From assembly GCA_963665455.1 (NCBI GenBank), contig OY762279.1:3286001-3350000 (forward strand): a DNA stretch of 64,000 bases. Direction: 5' to 3'. Of this stretch, positions 25,517-33,019 are shown piece by piece (within the stretch, counting starts at the first letter, position 1; every line of letters begins with the position of its first letter). A program made the position numbers and the translations under genes. This stretch comes from VXNE01 sp963665455 (GTDB taxonomy: Bacteria > Pseudomonadota > Gammaproteobacteria > Pseudomonadales > Azotimanducaceae). The notes beneath the pieces are model-generated. The model saw nothing but the letters and a program-made list of their open reading frames with translations, made no database searches and had not been told where the DNA came from.

Positions 25517-26686
25517 ATGTCGGAGGGCGGGATGAGTGATTGCGGGGGGTCGTACGGGGCGTACGTCGGGTTGGACGTGCACAAGGACACGATCGCGGTG
25601 GCGGTGGCGCCGGCGGGGCGCGGGGCGCCGGAGGATCTCGGTGAGATCGCGAACCGACCGGCGGCGGTCGCCAGGCTGGCGCGGGAGTTGTGCGCGGCGC
25701 ACGGCGGCGGGATGCCGTTGTTCAGCTACGAGGCGGGGCCCTGTGGGTATGGGTTGTACCGCCAGTTGCGGGAGCTGGGCTTCGACTGCGAGGTGGTGGC
25801 GCCGTCGCGCATCCCCAGGGCGCCGGCGGAGCGGGTGAAGACGGACCGTCGCGACGCGCGCAAGCTGGCGCGGCTGTCGCGCGGCGGCGAGTTGACGGCG
25901 GTGTGGGTTCCGGACGAGGACCACGAGGCGATGCGGGACCTGGTGCGGGCGCGGTCGGACCTGAAGGACGCGGAGCGCAGGGCGCGCCAGCGCCTCGGCG
26001 CGTTCCTGCTGCGCCACGACCGCCGCTGGTCGGCCGGGCGCTGGAGCAGGGCGCACTGGGCGTGGCTGGACGGCCAGCGCTTCGAGCGGGACTGGCAGGA
26101 GTGGGCGTACCGGGAGTACCTGGAGGCGGCGCGGACCGCGGGCGAGCGGGTCGCGGCGCTGACGGGCCAGCTGGAGCGGGCGTTGTCCGATTGGTCGCTG
26201 GCGCCGGTGGTGCGCGCGTTGGTGGCGTTGCGCGGCGTGGACCGGATCACGGCGGCGACGCTGCTGGCGGAGCTGGGCGACATCGGCCGCTTCGACTCGC
26301 CGCGCCAGTTGATGGCGTTCCTGGGGTTGGTGCCGAGCGAGCACAGCTCGGGCGGGCGGCGCCGCCGCGGCGCGATCACGCGCACCGGCAACGGGGCGGC
26401 GCGGCGCGCGCTGGTGGAGTCGGCCTGGAGCTACCGGTTCCCGGCGCGGCGCACGGCGCACCTGGAACGCAAGGCGGCCGGCGCGTCCGAAGAGGCCAGG
26501 GCCATCGCGTGGCGCGCCCAGCGGCGCCTGTGCGGTCGCTACCGGCACCTGCTCGCGTCCGGCAAGAACACCAAGCAGACGACCGTGGCCGTGGCGCGCG
26601 AGCTGGCCGGCTTCGTGTGGGACATCGTCCGCGTCGAGGTGGCGCGGATGGCGGAGGCCGGCGCCGGGACGTCGGCGACGCGTTGA
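25517..26686 (+). CDS. IS110-family transposase (DEDD, with serine recombinase-like C-terminal domain)
   Basis: A 389-residue transposase. The N-terminal RuvC-like DEDD domain shows GLDVHKDT (Asp20), SYEAGP (Glu72) and KTDRRDARKLA (Asp110, Asp113). The C-terminal Transposase_20 domain has ALRGVDRITAATLLAELGD, FLGLVPSEHSSGG (the Ser region used for strand transfer in this family) and ITRTGNGAARR. The ATG at 25517 has an AGGAGG stretch upstream; ATG at 25532 is an alternative. Such enzymes recombine DNA guided by a structured RNA from the element's non-coding end. No frameshift or stop is seen, so it may be active. Confidence 0.93.
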   Translation: MSEGGMSDCGGSYGAYVGLDVHKDTIAVAVAPAGRGAPEDLGEIANRPAAVARLARELCAAHGGGMPLFSYEAGPCGYGLYRQLRELGFDCEVVAPSRIPRAPAERVKTDRRDARKLARLSRGGELTAVWVPDEDHEAMRDLVRARSDLKDAERRARQRLGAFLLRHDRRWSAGRWSRAHWAWLDGQRFERDWQEWAYREYLEAARTAGERVAALTGQLERALSDWSLAPVVRALVALRGVDRITAATLLAELGDIGRFDSPRQLMAFLGLVPSEHSSGGRRRRGAITRTGNGAARRALVESAWSYRFPARRTAHLERKAAGASEEARAIAWRAQRRLCGRYRHLLASGKNTKQTTVAVARELAGFVWDIVRVEVARMAEAGAGTSATR

Positions 26687-27212
26687 CGCGCGGTTGAAGG
26701 AAGGGAGTTCGTTTCGAGTGTTGGATCGGGGCGGGGCCGGGCCGGTGTGGAGAACCCTCGGCCGGGCTACGACGGCGTCGGCGGATGGTTCGCAACGCGG
26801 ACCCTCCGGCGCGACGACCCCCGCCACTAGAGAGAGGCCAGCTCCGCGACGCAGTGAGGTAGGGTCGGTAACCAATCCACGCATATCAGCATGATCCACC
26901 GTCGCAATCTGTCCGGCCCCGTCCCGACCCACCGCGCCCGCGCCGGACCCGACCCACCGCGCCCGCGCCGGACCCGGCACGGCTGGCGAACATCGCCGGC
27001 CGGGCCGGCGCCCGCGATTTCCACCGCCCGCCCACCGCCGCTCCATCATTTGCGGGGACCGCGGCCGTGGACGGCCCGTGGAAATCGCTCCGTGCCCCCG
27101 GTTGGCCGCGACACCCCGACGGGCGCCGGAAAAGGCGGGTCACGACCGTTCCGAACCGTCGCCTCGACGAACTCGGTGCGATCGGAGCACCCTGGAACGG
27201 AGTACCGATTGA
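26687..27212 (+). ncRNA. Candidate guide (bridge/seek) RNA region of the IS110-family element
   Basis: About 526 bp between the transposase stop and the right inverted repeat have no convincing gene. In IS1111-group elements the guide RNA is encoded on this side. The stretch holds a 25-bp tandem duplication (26923-26972) and several GC-rich self-complementary blocks. I cannot fold it, and the boundaries of any RNA inside are not determined. Confidence 0.35.
26923..26972. repeat. 25-bp tandem duplication in the IS110 non-coding tail
   Basis: Two exact copies of a 25-bp GC-rich unit (starts CCCGACCCACC, ends CGCCGGA) lie head to tail, with a partial third start after 26972. There is no spacer, so this is not CRISPR. 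It falls inside the presumed guide-RNA region and may be a polymorphic expansion. Confidence 0.8.
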
Positions 27213-27230
27213 CAGGTCAAAACATATCAG

Positions 27231-27470
27231 CCCGCATTTCTCACCAAGTCGCTTGTGCATGGACCGCAAGTCCTTGGTCCATTGGGGTTTATCGTCGATC
27301 TCAAGCGTCGGCAGCCGGATGCGGAGCGCTGGCCGCGCCCTCGCCGGTCTTTTCGCCCCGTGCGCGCACGTGCTCCCTCAAACTTAGGCCCCACTAGGCT
27401 TTCGGTCGCGAGCACGCGCACGGAGCGAAAATCCTCGGCGATCATCACGGCCCGTGGTGAGAAATGCGGG
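27231..27470. mobile_element. 240-bp MITE-like element with perfect terminal inverted repeats
   Basis: The ends are exact inverted copies: CCCGCATTTCTCACCA at 27231-27246 and TGGTGAGAAATGCGGG at 27455-27470. The right end is followed by CTAGA, which also flanks the left GST fragment, giving a 5-bp target duplication (4-bp CTAG is also possible). Inside is a second long imperfect inverted repeat (27347-27375 against 27405-27431, with TTTTCGCC and GCGAAAA edges) and no gene. It needs a transposase in trans. The parent family is not identified. Confidence 0.7.
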
Positions 27471-27475
27471 CTAGA

Positions 27476-27974
27476 GATCATCGGCAGTGAGGAACTGCGG
27501 GCGGTCCAACCCCTCGGCAAGGTGCCCGCCGCGATCATCGACGGTCGTCCCCTGTTCGAATCGGCCGCGATCTGCACGGCCGTCGCGGACCTCGTGCCGG
27601 ACCGGAAGCTGGTCGGGCCGTCGGGTTCGTGGTCGCGCGCCCTCCACGACCAGTGGGTGTCCTTCGCGCTGACCGAGATGGAATGCTGGCTGTGGAGCAC
27701 GGAACTCAACACGTTCGACTTATCGCTGTCCGACGAGGATCGCGTGCCCGACGTCGCCAAACCGAACGAGGTGCTCTTTCGGCGAGGGGCGACGGTGCTG
27801 GATGCGGCCCTGGCCGAATCCCACTACCTAGTCGACGACCGGTTCACGGTCACGGACATCATCGTGGGCTTCACCGTCGACTGGGCAAGGTCGGACGGGG
27901 TGCTCGACGGGTTCACACACCTTGAGGCCTACCTTGCGCGCCTGCGGGCGCGGGAGCATTGCACCCTGTCATGA
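27476..27974 (+). pseudogene. Glutathione S-transferase, 3' part
   Basis: The rest of the interrupted GST: end of the thioredoxin domain (IGSEELRAVQPLGKVPA, then DGRPLFESAAICTAVAD, which is the cis-Pro and glutathione gamma-Glu site) and the helical C-terminal domain. The coding sequence is intact from the insertion point to the stop. Nothing else in the gene looks degraded, which fits a recent disruption. The frame is open further upstream only because it reads through the 240-bp element. Confidence 0.85.
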
Positions 27975-28049
27975 CCGCGGGGTGGACCGGCGGTGGACGC
28001 CGTGGGGCGGCTCGTCGACGCGTGAACGCACGAGGGCGACGCGAGGGAT

Positions 28050-28058
28050 GGTCTAAGT
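28050..28058. repeat. 9-bp target-site duplication, left copy
   Basis: GGTCTAAGT lies directly outside the left terminal inverted repeat (28059) of the methyltransferase-carrying insertion sequence. An identical copy is at 30204-30212. This marks transposition as the origin of the insert and defines its exact borders. Confidence 0.9.
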
Positions 28059-28146
28059 CAGCAGTTCTCATTTTGACGATTGAGGCATTGGGTTTCGGGA
28101 CTGTCCGAGGTTCGTGGATTTGGCGGCTGGCGGCGTGGTCTGTGCG

Positions 28147-29436
28147 TCAGGGAGGCTGGGCGGCGGGCCCGCCCGTGGCGAGCAGGCCGATCAGCGCGTT
28201 CCAGTCGGGGAACACCTGGTATTCGGTGACGGTGCGCAGGTGCTCGAACAGGCGGGCGCGGGTGCCGAGGCGCTCGCGGGCCCGTCGCCAAGTGGACTCG
28301 GCGACTTCGCACGCGGTGTGCAGGGCGAAGGCGAGCAGGTTGAGAACGACGAGCACGGCGGCGAGGGTGTCCTTGCCGTGCCCGAAGTTGTGTTCGAGGT
28401 GGTAGCCGTGCTGCTTGAGGACGTTGAAGGTCTCGTTCTCGATCTTCCAGCGGGCGCGGGCGCAGTCGGCGAGTTCGGCGACGTTGTCGCGGTCCACGGG
28501 CAGGCTGGTGACGAAGGTTCCGCGGTAGGTGACCTTGCCGCCGGGCCGCGCGCTGGTGACCTCCAGCCAGTTGACGCGCAGGGCGTCGTCGCCGTCGCGG
28601 ATGGGCAGGTCCGTCATCCAGCGGTAGCGGTGGGTGCGCCGTTGCGCGCCGCGGCCCGTCGTGCGGCGGCGCACGGGGATGTCGATGCCGTCGAGGTACT
28701 CGTACAGGGTCTTGTGGCTGGCCGGCTTGGCGGTCAGCAGGAAGTCGCCGCCGGCGTCGAGCATGGCCCGGCAGACGGGCTGGCAGGCGTACAGGTCGTC
28801 GCCGAGATAGACCGGGCGCAGTGCGGCGCAGCGGTCGCCGTGGGACCGCAGCCAGCGCTTGACCGCCTGGCGCTCGCAGTCCTGCTTGGCCGCGCCGTCC
28901 TGCGGCGCGACGAACTCGGGGGGCAGCGGCAGCGACTGCGCCCGGCCGGGCGCCACGACGGTGGCGGCGACCATCTGGTGGAAGTACTCGGTGCCGCCGT
29001 CGCCGCGCCTGCGGGTCGAGCAGTTGTCGCAGTGGATGTTGCGCGAGCGGAAGAACTCGGTGCCGTCCAGGGCGACCAGCAGGTGGCCGTCGAGGCGGCG
29101 CATGGGCGTCAGCGCGCCGCGCGCGTCGAGGTCCTCGACGAGGTCGTGGAACCGGTCGTCGAAGTGCTCCGGCGGCACGCCGTCGAGCAGTTGCCGGACG
29201 TGGTTGTCGCAGGGGATGCGGTCGAGGCCGAACAGGGTGTGCGCGTTGGAGCGGCGACCGCCCGCGGCGAGCGCGCGCTGGTGCGCCAGGAACGACGGCG
29301 ACTGCATCAGGAACACCGACAGCGCGGCCATGCCAACGTCCGCCATGGCGTAGCGGCGGTTGCGTCCGCGGCGCGGGTCCGGCAGCCCGGCGAAGCATGT
29401 CCGCAGCCGGTCGAGATGGCGCGCGAGGAACCTCAC
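28147..29436 (-). CDS. DDE-type transposase (ISNCY/IS4-like)
   Basis: A 429-residue transposase. Probable catalytic acids are Asp124 in LVALDGTEFF, Asp213/214 in YLGDDLYA, and Glu333 or Glu335 in ARWKIENETFNVLK, followed by the typical YHLEHNFGHGKDTLA helix. A CxxC pair (IHCDNC) lies near residue 136. The GTG start is chosen because it overlaps the methyltransferase stop (GTGA) and gives the RFLARHLDRL N-terminus. It has no good promoter of its own and should depend on transcription and ribosomes coming through the methyltransferase gene. Confidence 0.9.
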   Translation of the reverse strand: MRFLARHLDRLRTCFAGLPDPRRGRNRRYAMADVGMAALSVFLMQSPSFLAHQRALAAGGRRSNAHTLFGLDRIPCDNHVRQLLDGVPPEHFDDRFHDLVEDLDARGALTPMRRLDGHLLVALDGTEFFRSRNIHCDNCSTRRRGDGGTEYFHQMVAATVVAPGRAQSLPLPPEFVAPQDGAAKQDCERQAVKRWLRSHGDRCAALRPVYLGDDLYACQPVCRAMLDAGGDFLLTAKPASHKTLYEYLDGIDIPVRRRTTGRGAQRRTHRYRWMTDLPIRDGDDALRVNWLEVTSARPGGKVTYRGTFVTSLPVDRDNVAELADCARARWKIENETFNVLKQHGYHLEHNFGHGKDTLAAVLVVLNLLAFALHTACEVAESTWRRARERLGTRARLFEHLRTVTEYQVFPDWNALIGLLATGGPAAQPP

Positions 29437-30107
29437 GGCGCGGCGCCGGCCTCCACCGCCATGATCGCCGCCAGCACCGCCAGGCGCTCCGCCGCTGGCA
29501 TCGCCGCGTAGCGCCGGCCCCAGCCATGCGCCTTGCGCTTGACCGTCTGCCGGTGCGTGAAGTTCCGTCCCGCGCGCGACGCCCAGTGCACGCGGTCCGG
29601 CGCGAAGTTGAACCACACCTTCTCGGTGACCACCCCCGCGTGGTTCATCACCTGCAGCGCCGCGCTGCGCCAGCCGCCCAGCAGCTCGTCGTACAGCGCC
29701 GACGGGTATCCCGACACCATCACCGCGCACGGCAGGCCCTTCAGCAGTTCCAGCAGCGCCGCGTGGTCCGCGTCCTCGTAGTCGTGCCGGTAGCGGCGCC
29801 CGGACTTGCGCGCGCCGCGCAGGTACGGCGGGTCGCTGTACACCAGTTCCGAACCGTCGAACGGGAACCCGGCCAGCCACGCGTGGCAGTCCGCGTGCAC
29901 CAGCTCCACCGGATGGCCGCATTCGAACGACTCCAGCGCCCGCGCGTCCAGGTCGATGCCGATGTTGCGCAGCGCCCCCGGCTTGCGCTTCATCACCGCG
30001 CCGCCGCCCAGGTGCGTTTCGATGTACACCGCGTGCGGCGGCATCAGCGCCACCAGCGCCTGCCACAGCCCCGACGTCGCCTTCGATCCGAACCATGGGT
30101 TGCCCAT
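29433..30107 (-). CDS. D12-class N6-adenine DNA methyltransferase, passenger gene of the IS
   Basis: A 224-residue Dam-like enzyme that would methylate adenine in a specific DNA site. Visible motifs: NPWFGSKATSG (SAM-binding start), YIETHLGGGAV with KRKP, GIDLDARAL, and the catalytic DPPY at residues 92-95 (SDPPYLRG), then VMVSGYPS. The site specificity cannot be told. No restriction enzyme is adjacent, so it is not a classical restriction-modification pair. The ATG at 30107 is preferred over ATG at 30119 because the latter lies inside the -10 box. The stop overlaps the transposase GTG. Inference: its methylation may mark the element's ends and control transposition. Confidence 0.9.
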   Translation of the reverse strand: MGNPWFGSKATSGLWQALVALMPPHAVYIETHLGGGAVMKRKPGALRNIGIDLDARALESFECGHPVELVHADCHAWLAGFPFDGSELVYSDPPYLRGARKSGRRYRHDYEDADHAALLELLKGLPCAVMVSGYPSALYDELLGGWRSAALQVMNHAGVVTEKVWFNFAPDRVHWASRAGRNFTHRQTVKRKAHGWGRRYAAMPAAERLAVLAAIMAVEAGAAP

Positions 30108-30114
30108 GGCCCGC

Positions 30115-30143
30115 ACCATAGGGGCGCCGTCCTATGTTGTCAA
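30115..30143 (-). promoter_or_regulatory. Strong sigma-70-like promoter of the IS methyltransferase-transposase operon
   Basis: On the minus strand a perfect -35 TTGACA (30143-30138) is separated by exactly 17 bp from TATGGT (30120-30115), a 4/6 -10 box. The expected transcription start, about 7 bp further on, falls on or next to the ATG at 30107. The message would then be leaderless, or nearly so. Confidence 0.6.
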
Positions 30144-30203
30144 CCCGTTCGCGGACGGAATCCCCGACTCCGTTGCCAAGTCGGGCCAAAATGAGAACTG
30201 CTG

Positions 30204-30212
30204 GGTCTAAGT
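30204..30212. repeat. 9-bp target-site duplication, right copy
   Basis: GGTCTAAGT directly follows the right inverted repeat and matches the left copy at 28050-28058 exactly. Removing one copy and the element joins two intergenic pieces of ~84 and ~144 bp. Confidence 0.9.
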
Positions 30213-30356
30213 GGCGCGGCTTGCCTACTATTCGACTCGGCGAAGTGGAATCGCGCTTGCGCCAGCAAGGGTATGGCGCGCTACCATGAGGGCCGAGGGG
30301 GTACGTTCCTTGGGGGACGGCCGACTTGGGTGTTGGAGAAACGGGGAACCGACACT

Positions 30357-30662
30357 ATGACTGCATTCCTAATTGTGCGCGCCGACGTGAATTCGGCCGT
30401 GCGGGAGGAGTTCGACGCTTGGTACCGGGACGAACATCTTCCCAACGCGGTCGAGATGCTCGACGCGGCGGGCGCTTGGCGCGGCTGGAGCGCCGTTGAC
30501 CCAGACGTGCACTTCGCCTTCTACGAGTTCGCGGATCTGGCGGAGGTGAACGAAGTGATGGCCTCCGACGCGATCAAGAAGTTGATCGCGGGTTTCGACC
30601 GGCGCTGGGAGGGGAGCGTGACCCGCACCCGCGAGGCCGTCGAGGTCCGACAGACCCTCTGA
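30357..30662 (+). CDS. Small protein, probable dimeric alpha/beta-barrel (EthD/Dabb-like)
   Basis: A 101-residue cytoplasmic protein. The pattern FLIVRADV, then DAWYRDEHLPNA, then FAFYEFADLAEVNEVM resembles ferredoxin-like dimeric alpha/beta-barrel proteins such as EthD, whose W/Y-x-x-H region begins the first helix. The function is not recognised. The ATG at 30357 is preferred to an upstream GC-rich extension. It lies just outside the insertion sequence, in the undamaged flank, and converges with the CmcJ-like gene across 33 bp. Confidence 0.6.
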   Translation: MTAFLIVRADVNSAVREEFDAWYRDEHLPNAVEMLDAAGAWRGWSAVDPDVHFAFYEFADLAEVNEVMASDAIKKLIAGFDRRWEGSVTRTREAVEVRQTL

Positions 30663-30695
30663 CCATCCGTGGCGGCGACGCCACGGACGGATAGC

Positions 30696-31958
30696 CTAGA
30701 AAAACACGAAGGACCGGACCACCAGGTTCTTGCGGCAGCGTGCGTCTTCGGGCGCCGTCGGGTCCACGCAGGCCGTATGGAACGACCAACGCGACACGGA
30801 GCCGTCCGTGACGGAGTCGTAGCACTTCAGCATCGACACCTCGGTCGATTTCTGCCGTGGGAACCAGTACCAGTCGTGTTCCGGCCGGTACGTGAAGCGC
30901 GTCGTCTCGCCGACGCGGTCGTCGTAGATGCGGTAGTTGGTGATGTACGGCTGGTCGGCAAACGACGGCCAGGCGCAGAGCACGAACGGGAACTGCTCGA
31001 CCGTCTCCATCGGCTTCGCGAGGTTGATCGACATGAACCGCCGCGACATCTTCGCGTCGGCCTCGGCCTCGGTGTAGTGCTGGGTGCGGCCGAAGTTCCT
31101 GAGGTTCTTCGTGAGCAACTCCCGGCAGCGCACGCGGCCGCTGTTGTCGTTCAGGTCGTTGTGCACGAGGTTCGCGTAGCCCTTGTTCACGCCCGGGTTC
31201 TTGGCGTCCTGATCCTCCGTGCGGTCGCCCTCGTAGTCCTTGTTGAACACGTCGTGGTTGTACACCAGCGCGTCGGTGGCACCCGGGAAGAAGTCGAGGA
31301 GAAGCCGCTCGATCTCCGGGTAGAACACGCGCTCCACCTCGCGGGAGTCGTAGAAGTTGCCGCACTTCGACTCGATGTGGGCGAGGGAGACGCCGAGCCG
31401 GTCCATGCACTCGGCGCTCGTGGGGGAGAGCCCGGGGTAGTACTCCTCCATGCGCCGCGCGTCCCGCAGCACCTGCGGGAAATAGAGGCACCGTCGGCCG
31501 ATGTCCTGTTCTTCCCGGCGCACCGCCAACTGGTCCTCCTCGCGCGCGGGGTCGCGCCAGAAGGCGTTCGAGGAGACGATGGAGTAGGAGGGTGCTTCGT
31601 GGACCGTGTAGCGCAGCGGCAGCGCGACGCCGCCTTCGGGCGCTTCCATGCCCGTTGCCCGGATGTGCTCCAGGCACTCGTCGTAGGTCCGGAACCCGAG
31701 ACCCCACTTCGTCTCGATGGGGCCCGGAGGCGCGTTCTCGATCATGTCGATCACGTCCCGGCCCTCGCGGTCCGCGATCTGGCGGAACGCCGCCTCGGTC
31801 GCCACGGCCGTGCCCGCGTCGCCGTCCTGATCGAACTCCATGTACGAGTGGCCGCCGTTCGCCGCGATGGGCGGTGGCTGTCCCTCGGTGAGTTGGAACG
31901 GTGGCACGTAGGCGGACGCTGTCTCAAGCTCGCCAGCGGCGACGTTGGGTCGGTTCAT
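30696..31958 (-). CDS. CmcJ/NvfI-like putative 2-oxoglutarate/Fe(II) oxygenase
   Basis: A 420-residue protein. The central region (DALVYNHDVFNKD; YANLVHNDLND, a plausible HxD iron pair; then late RWSFHTACVDP supplying a second His) resembles the CmcJ / NvfI / fungal AsaB-GA4-desaturase group. That group includes non-haem iron oxygenases of secondary metabolism. The assignment rests on pattern memory and is tentative. It has no signal peptide. Neighbours are an SGNH esterase and a DUF3604 protein on the same strand with gaps under 70 bp, so a small operon is possible. Confidence 0.5.
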   Translation of the reverse strand: MNRPNVAAGELETASAYVPPFQLTEGQPPPIAANGGHSYMEFDQDGDAGTAVATEAAFRQIADREGRDVIDMIENAPPGPIETKWGLGFRTYDECLEHIRATGMEAPEGGVALPLRYTVHEAPSYSIVSSNAFWRDPAREEDQLAVRREEQDIGRRCLYFPQVLRDARRMEEYYPGLSPTSAECMDRLGVSLAHIESKCGNFYDSREVERVFYPEIERLLLDFFPGATDALVYNHDVFNKDYEGDRTEDQDAKNPGVNKGYANLVHNDLNDNSGRVRCRELLTKNLRNFGRTQHYTEAEADAKMSRRFMSINLAKPMETVEQFPFVLCAWPSFADQPYITNYRIYDDRVGETTRFTYRPEHDWYWFPRQKSTEVSMLKCYDSVTDGSVSRWSFHTACVDPTAPEDARCRKNLVVRSFVFF

Positions 31959-32025
31959 GGCATCCCCCGATCGGAAACGACAAATTATGGCATACCTAGG
32001 CCGACCGGATAGGCCTGTTCAGAGG

Positions 32026-32994
32026 TTAGGAGCGTGGCACGGCGCTGGCCGCCGACTCCAGCGCCTCCACCCACAGCCGCGCATGGGCCGCGATGCCCTT
32101 GGCCGTGAAGTGGCAGCCGTCGGGCCGGAATTGGTCGCCGGAGATGGTGTCCGTGTCGGGCCCCGGAAACACGTTGGGGAGTTCGGGAAGGCCCTGCTGG
32201 GCGACCCGGATGCGCTCGGCGCTGTCCGCGTACTCGACTTCCATGTCCTCCCGGAAGTAGCAGCGCGTCGCCACCGCCGGGAACACCGGCGCATCGATGC
32301 CGAGGGTCTCAAGCGACGCGGCCAGGGCCGTGAACTGGCTCGTGTACGCTTCCGTCGACGTCCCCGCGAAGACATCCGACTCGCCTTGGTGCCACACCAC
32401 GTGTGTCGGACGGATCCCGAGACCCGCCAGCCTGCCGGCGGTAGCTTCCACGCGCATGTGGAGGTCGCCTCCGGGCACCCATCGGGCAAGCTCCGTGCCC
32501 CCGATGCCGATCGGTGCGATCAGGACCTGCCGGTAGAGCCCGGCGTGCACGAGTTCGTCGGCCACGCGTCCCCAGACGGCGCCGGCGAATCCGTCGGGGC
32601 CGAGCAGTGGGTCCTCGGCGCGGTAGCACTTGCCATCGTGCGGGTTGAAGTTGACGATCTCGTGGATGGGGACGTAGCGGTCCCGCGCCGCGTTCGCGCT
32701 GTTCGACTGCCCGAAGGCGAGGAGCACCGCCCGATCCGCGGCGTCCCCGGCGAACGGCTCGCATGCCATTTCCTTGCGACCTTCGGTGTCCGCGAAGCCG
32801 CAAGTGGTGGGATCGTCCACGTCGCAGGGCTTTCCGGCCGGGCCAGGTAGCTTGACCATGACCGAAAAGACCGTTCGTGCGGCGTCGGAAAGCTCCGGCT
32901 GGAACGTCGCGAAGAGCGAGCCGAAGCCGTATGCGAAGTAGAGGGACGCGAGCCACGCGACTCCGAAGACCACCGCGATGATCCACTTCTTCAT
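32026..32994 (-). CDS. Membrane-anchored SGNH esterase (sialate O-acetylesterase-like, CE6 type)
   Basis: A 322-residue protein with an N-terminal membrane anchor (residues 4-26). The SGNH blocks are clear: block I LAFGQSNSAN with the nucleophile Ser, the glycine/oxyanion loop PIGIGGTELARW, block III VVWHQGESD, and block V DGCHFTAKG with Asp and His. Such enzymes remove acetyl groups from sugars or xylan-like polymers. The long N-terminal region (27-90) contains two CxxxxxxC-like pairs and would sit outside the cytoplasm. The natural substrate is unknown. Confidence 0.8.
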   Translation of the reverse strand: MKKWIIAVVFGVAWLASLYFAYGFGSLFATFQPELSDAARTVFSVMVKLPGPAGKPCDVDDPTTCGFADTEGRKEMACEPFAGDAADRAVLLAFGQSNSANAARDRYVPIHEIVNFNPHDGKCYRAEDPLLGPDGFAGAVWGRVADELVHAGLYRQVLIAPIGIGGTELARWVPGGDLHMRVEATAGRLAGLGIRPTHVVWHQGESDVFAGTSTEAYTSQFTALAASLETLGIDAPVFPAVATRCYFREDMEVEYADSAERIRVAQQGLPELPNVFPGPDTDTISGDQFRPDGCHFTAKGIAAHARLWVEALESAASAVPRS

Positions 32995-33019
32995 CGCTTG
33001 GGACTCCCGCTGCCGGCCC

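Larger units (their letters stand above)
25408..27230 (+). mobile_element. IS110-family element (IS1111-like group), 1823 bp
   Basis: A DEDD transposase gene with perfect 13-bp subterminal inverted repeats, ATGTTTTGACCTG at 25412-25424 and CAGGTCAAAACAT at 27213-27225. Short unequal tails lie outside the repeats: 4 bp (CATC) on the left and 5 bp (ATCAG) on the right. Subterminal repeats with tails, plus a long non-coding stretch after the transposase, are the hallmarks of the IS1111 group. It sits exactly between the left CTAGA target copy and the outer edge of a 240-bp inverted-repeat element. Insertion into the end of another element is known for this group. Confidence 0.8.
28059..30203 (-). 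mobile_element. Complete insertion sequence carrying an adenine DNA methyltransferase (2145 bp)
   Basis: The element has perfect 17-bp terminal inverted repeats (CAGCAGTTCTCATTTTG at 28059-28075; its complement at 30187-30203) and is flanked by the 9-bp direct repeat GGTCTAAGT. Both genes lie on the minus strand and overlap by 4 bp: adenine methyltransferase first, DDE-type transposase second. Both are intact and the target duplication is exact, so the insertion is recent. The transposase resembles ISNCY/IS4-like enzymes. The family name is uncertain. Confidence 0.92.

Noticed and set aside
26923..26972. Tandem 25-bp repeats as a CRISPR array
   Set aside because: Only two abutting copies, no spacers and no cas genes; they lie in an IS non-coding tail.
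27255..27475. Extended N-terminus of the 3' GST fragment as a novel gene
   Set aside because: The extra codons come from the 240-bp inverted-repeat element; GST similarity begins right after the CTAGA duplication.
29433..30119. The adenine methyltransferase as part of a prophage or a restriction-modification system
   Set aside because: It lies within the exact borders of an insertion sequence and overlaps its transposase; no phage genes or restriction enzyme are nearby.
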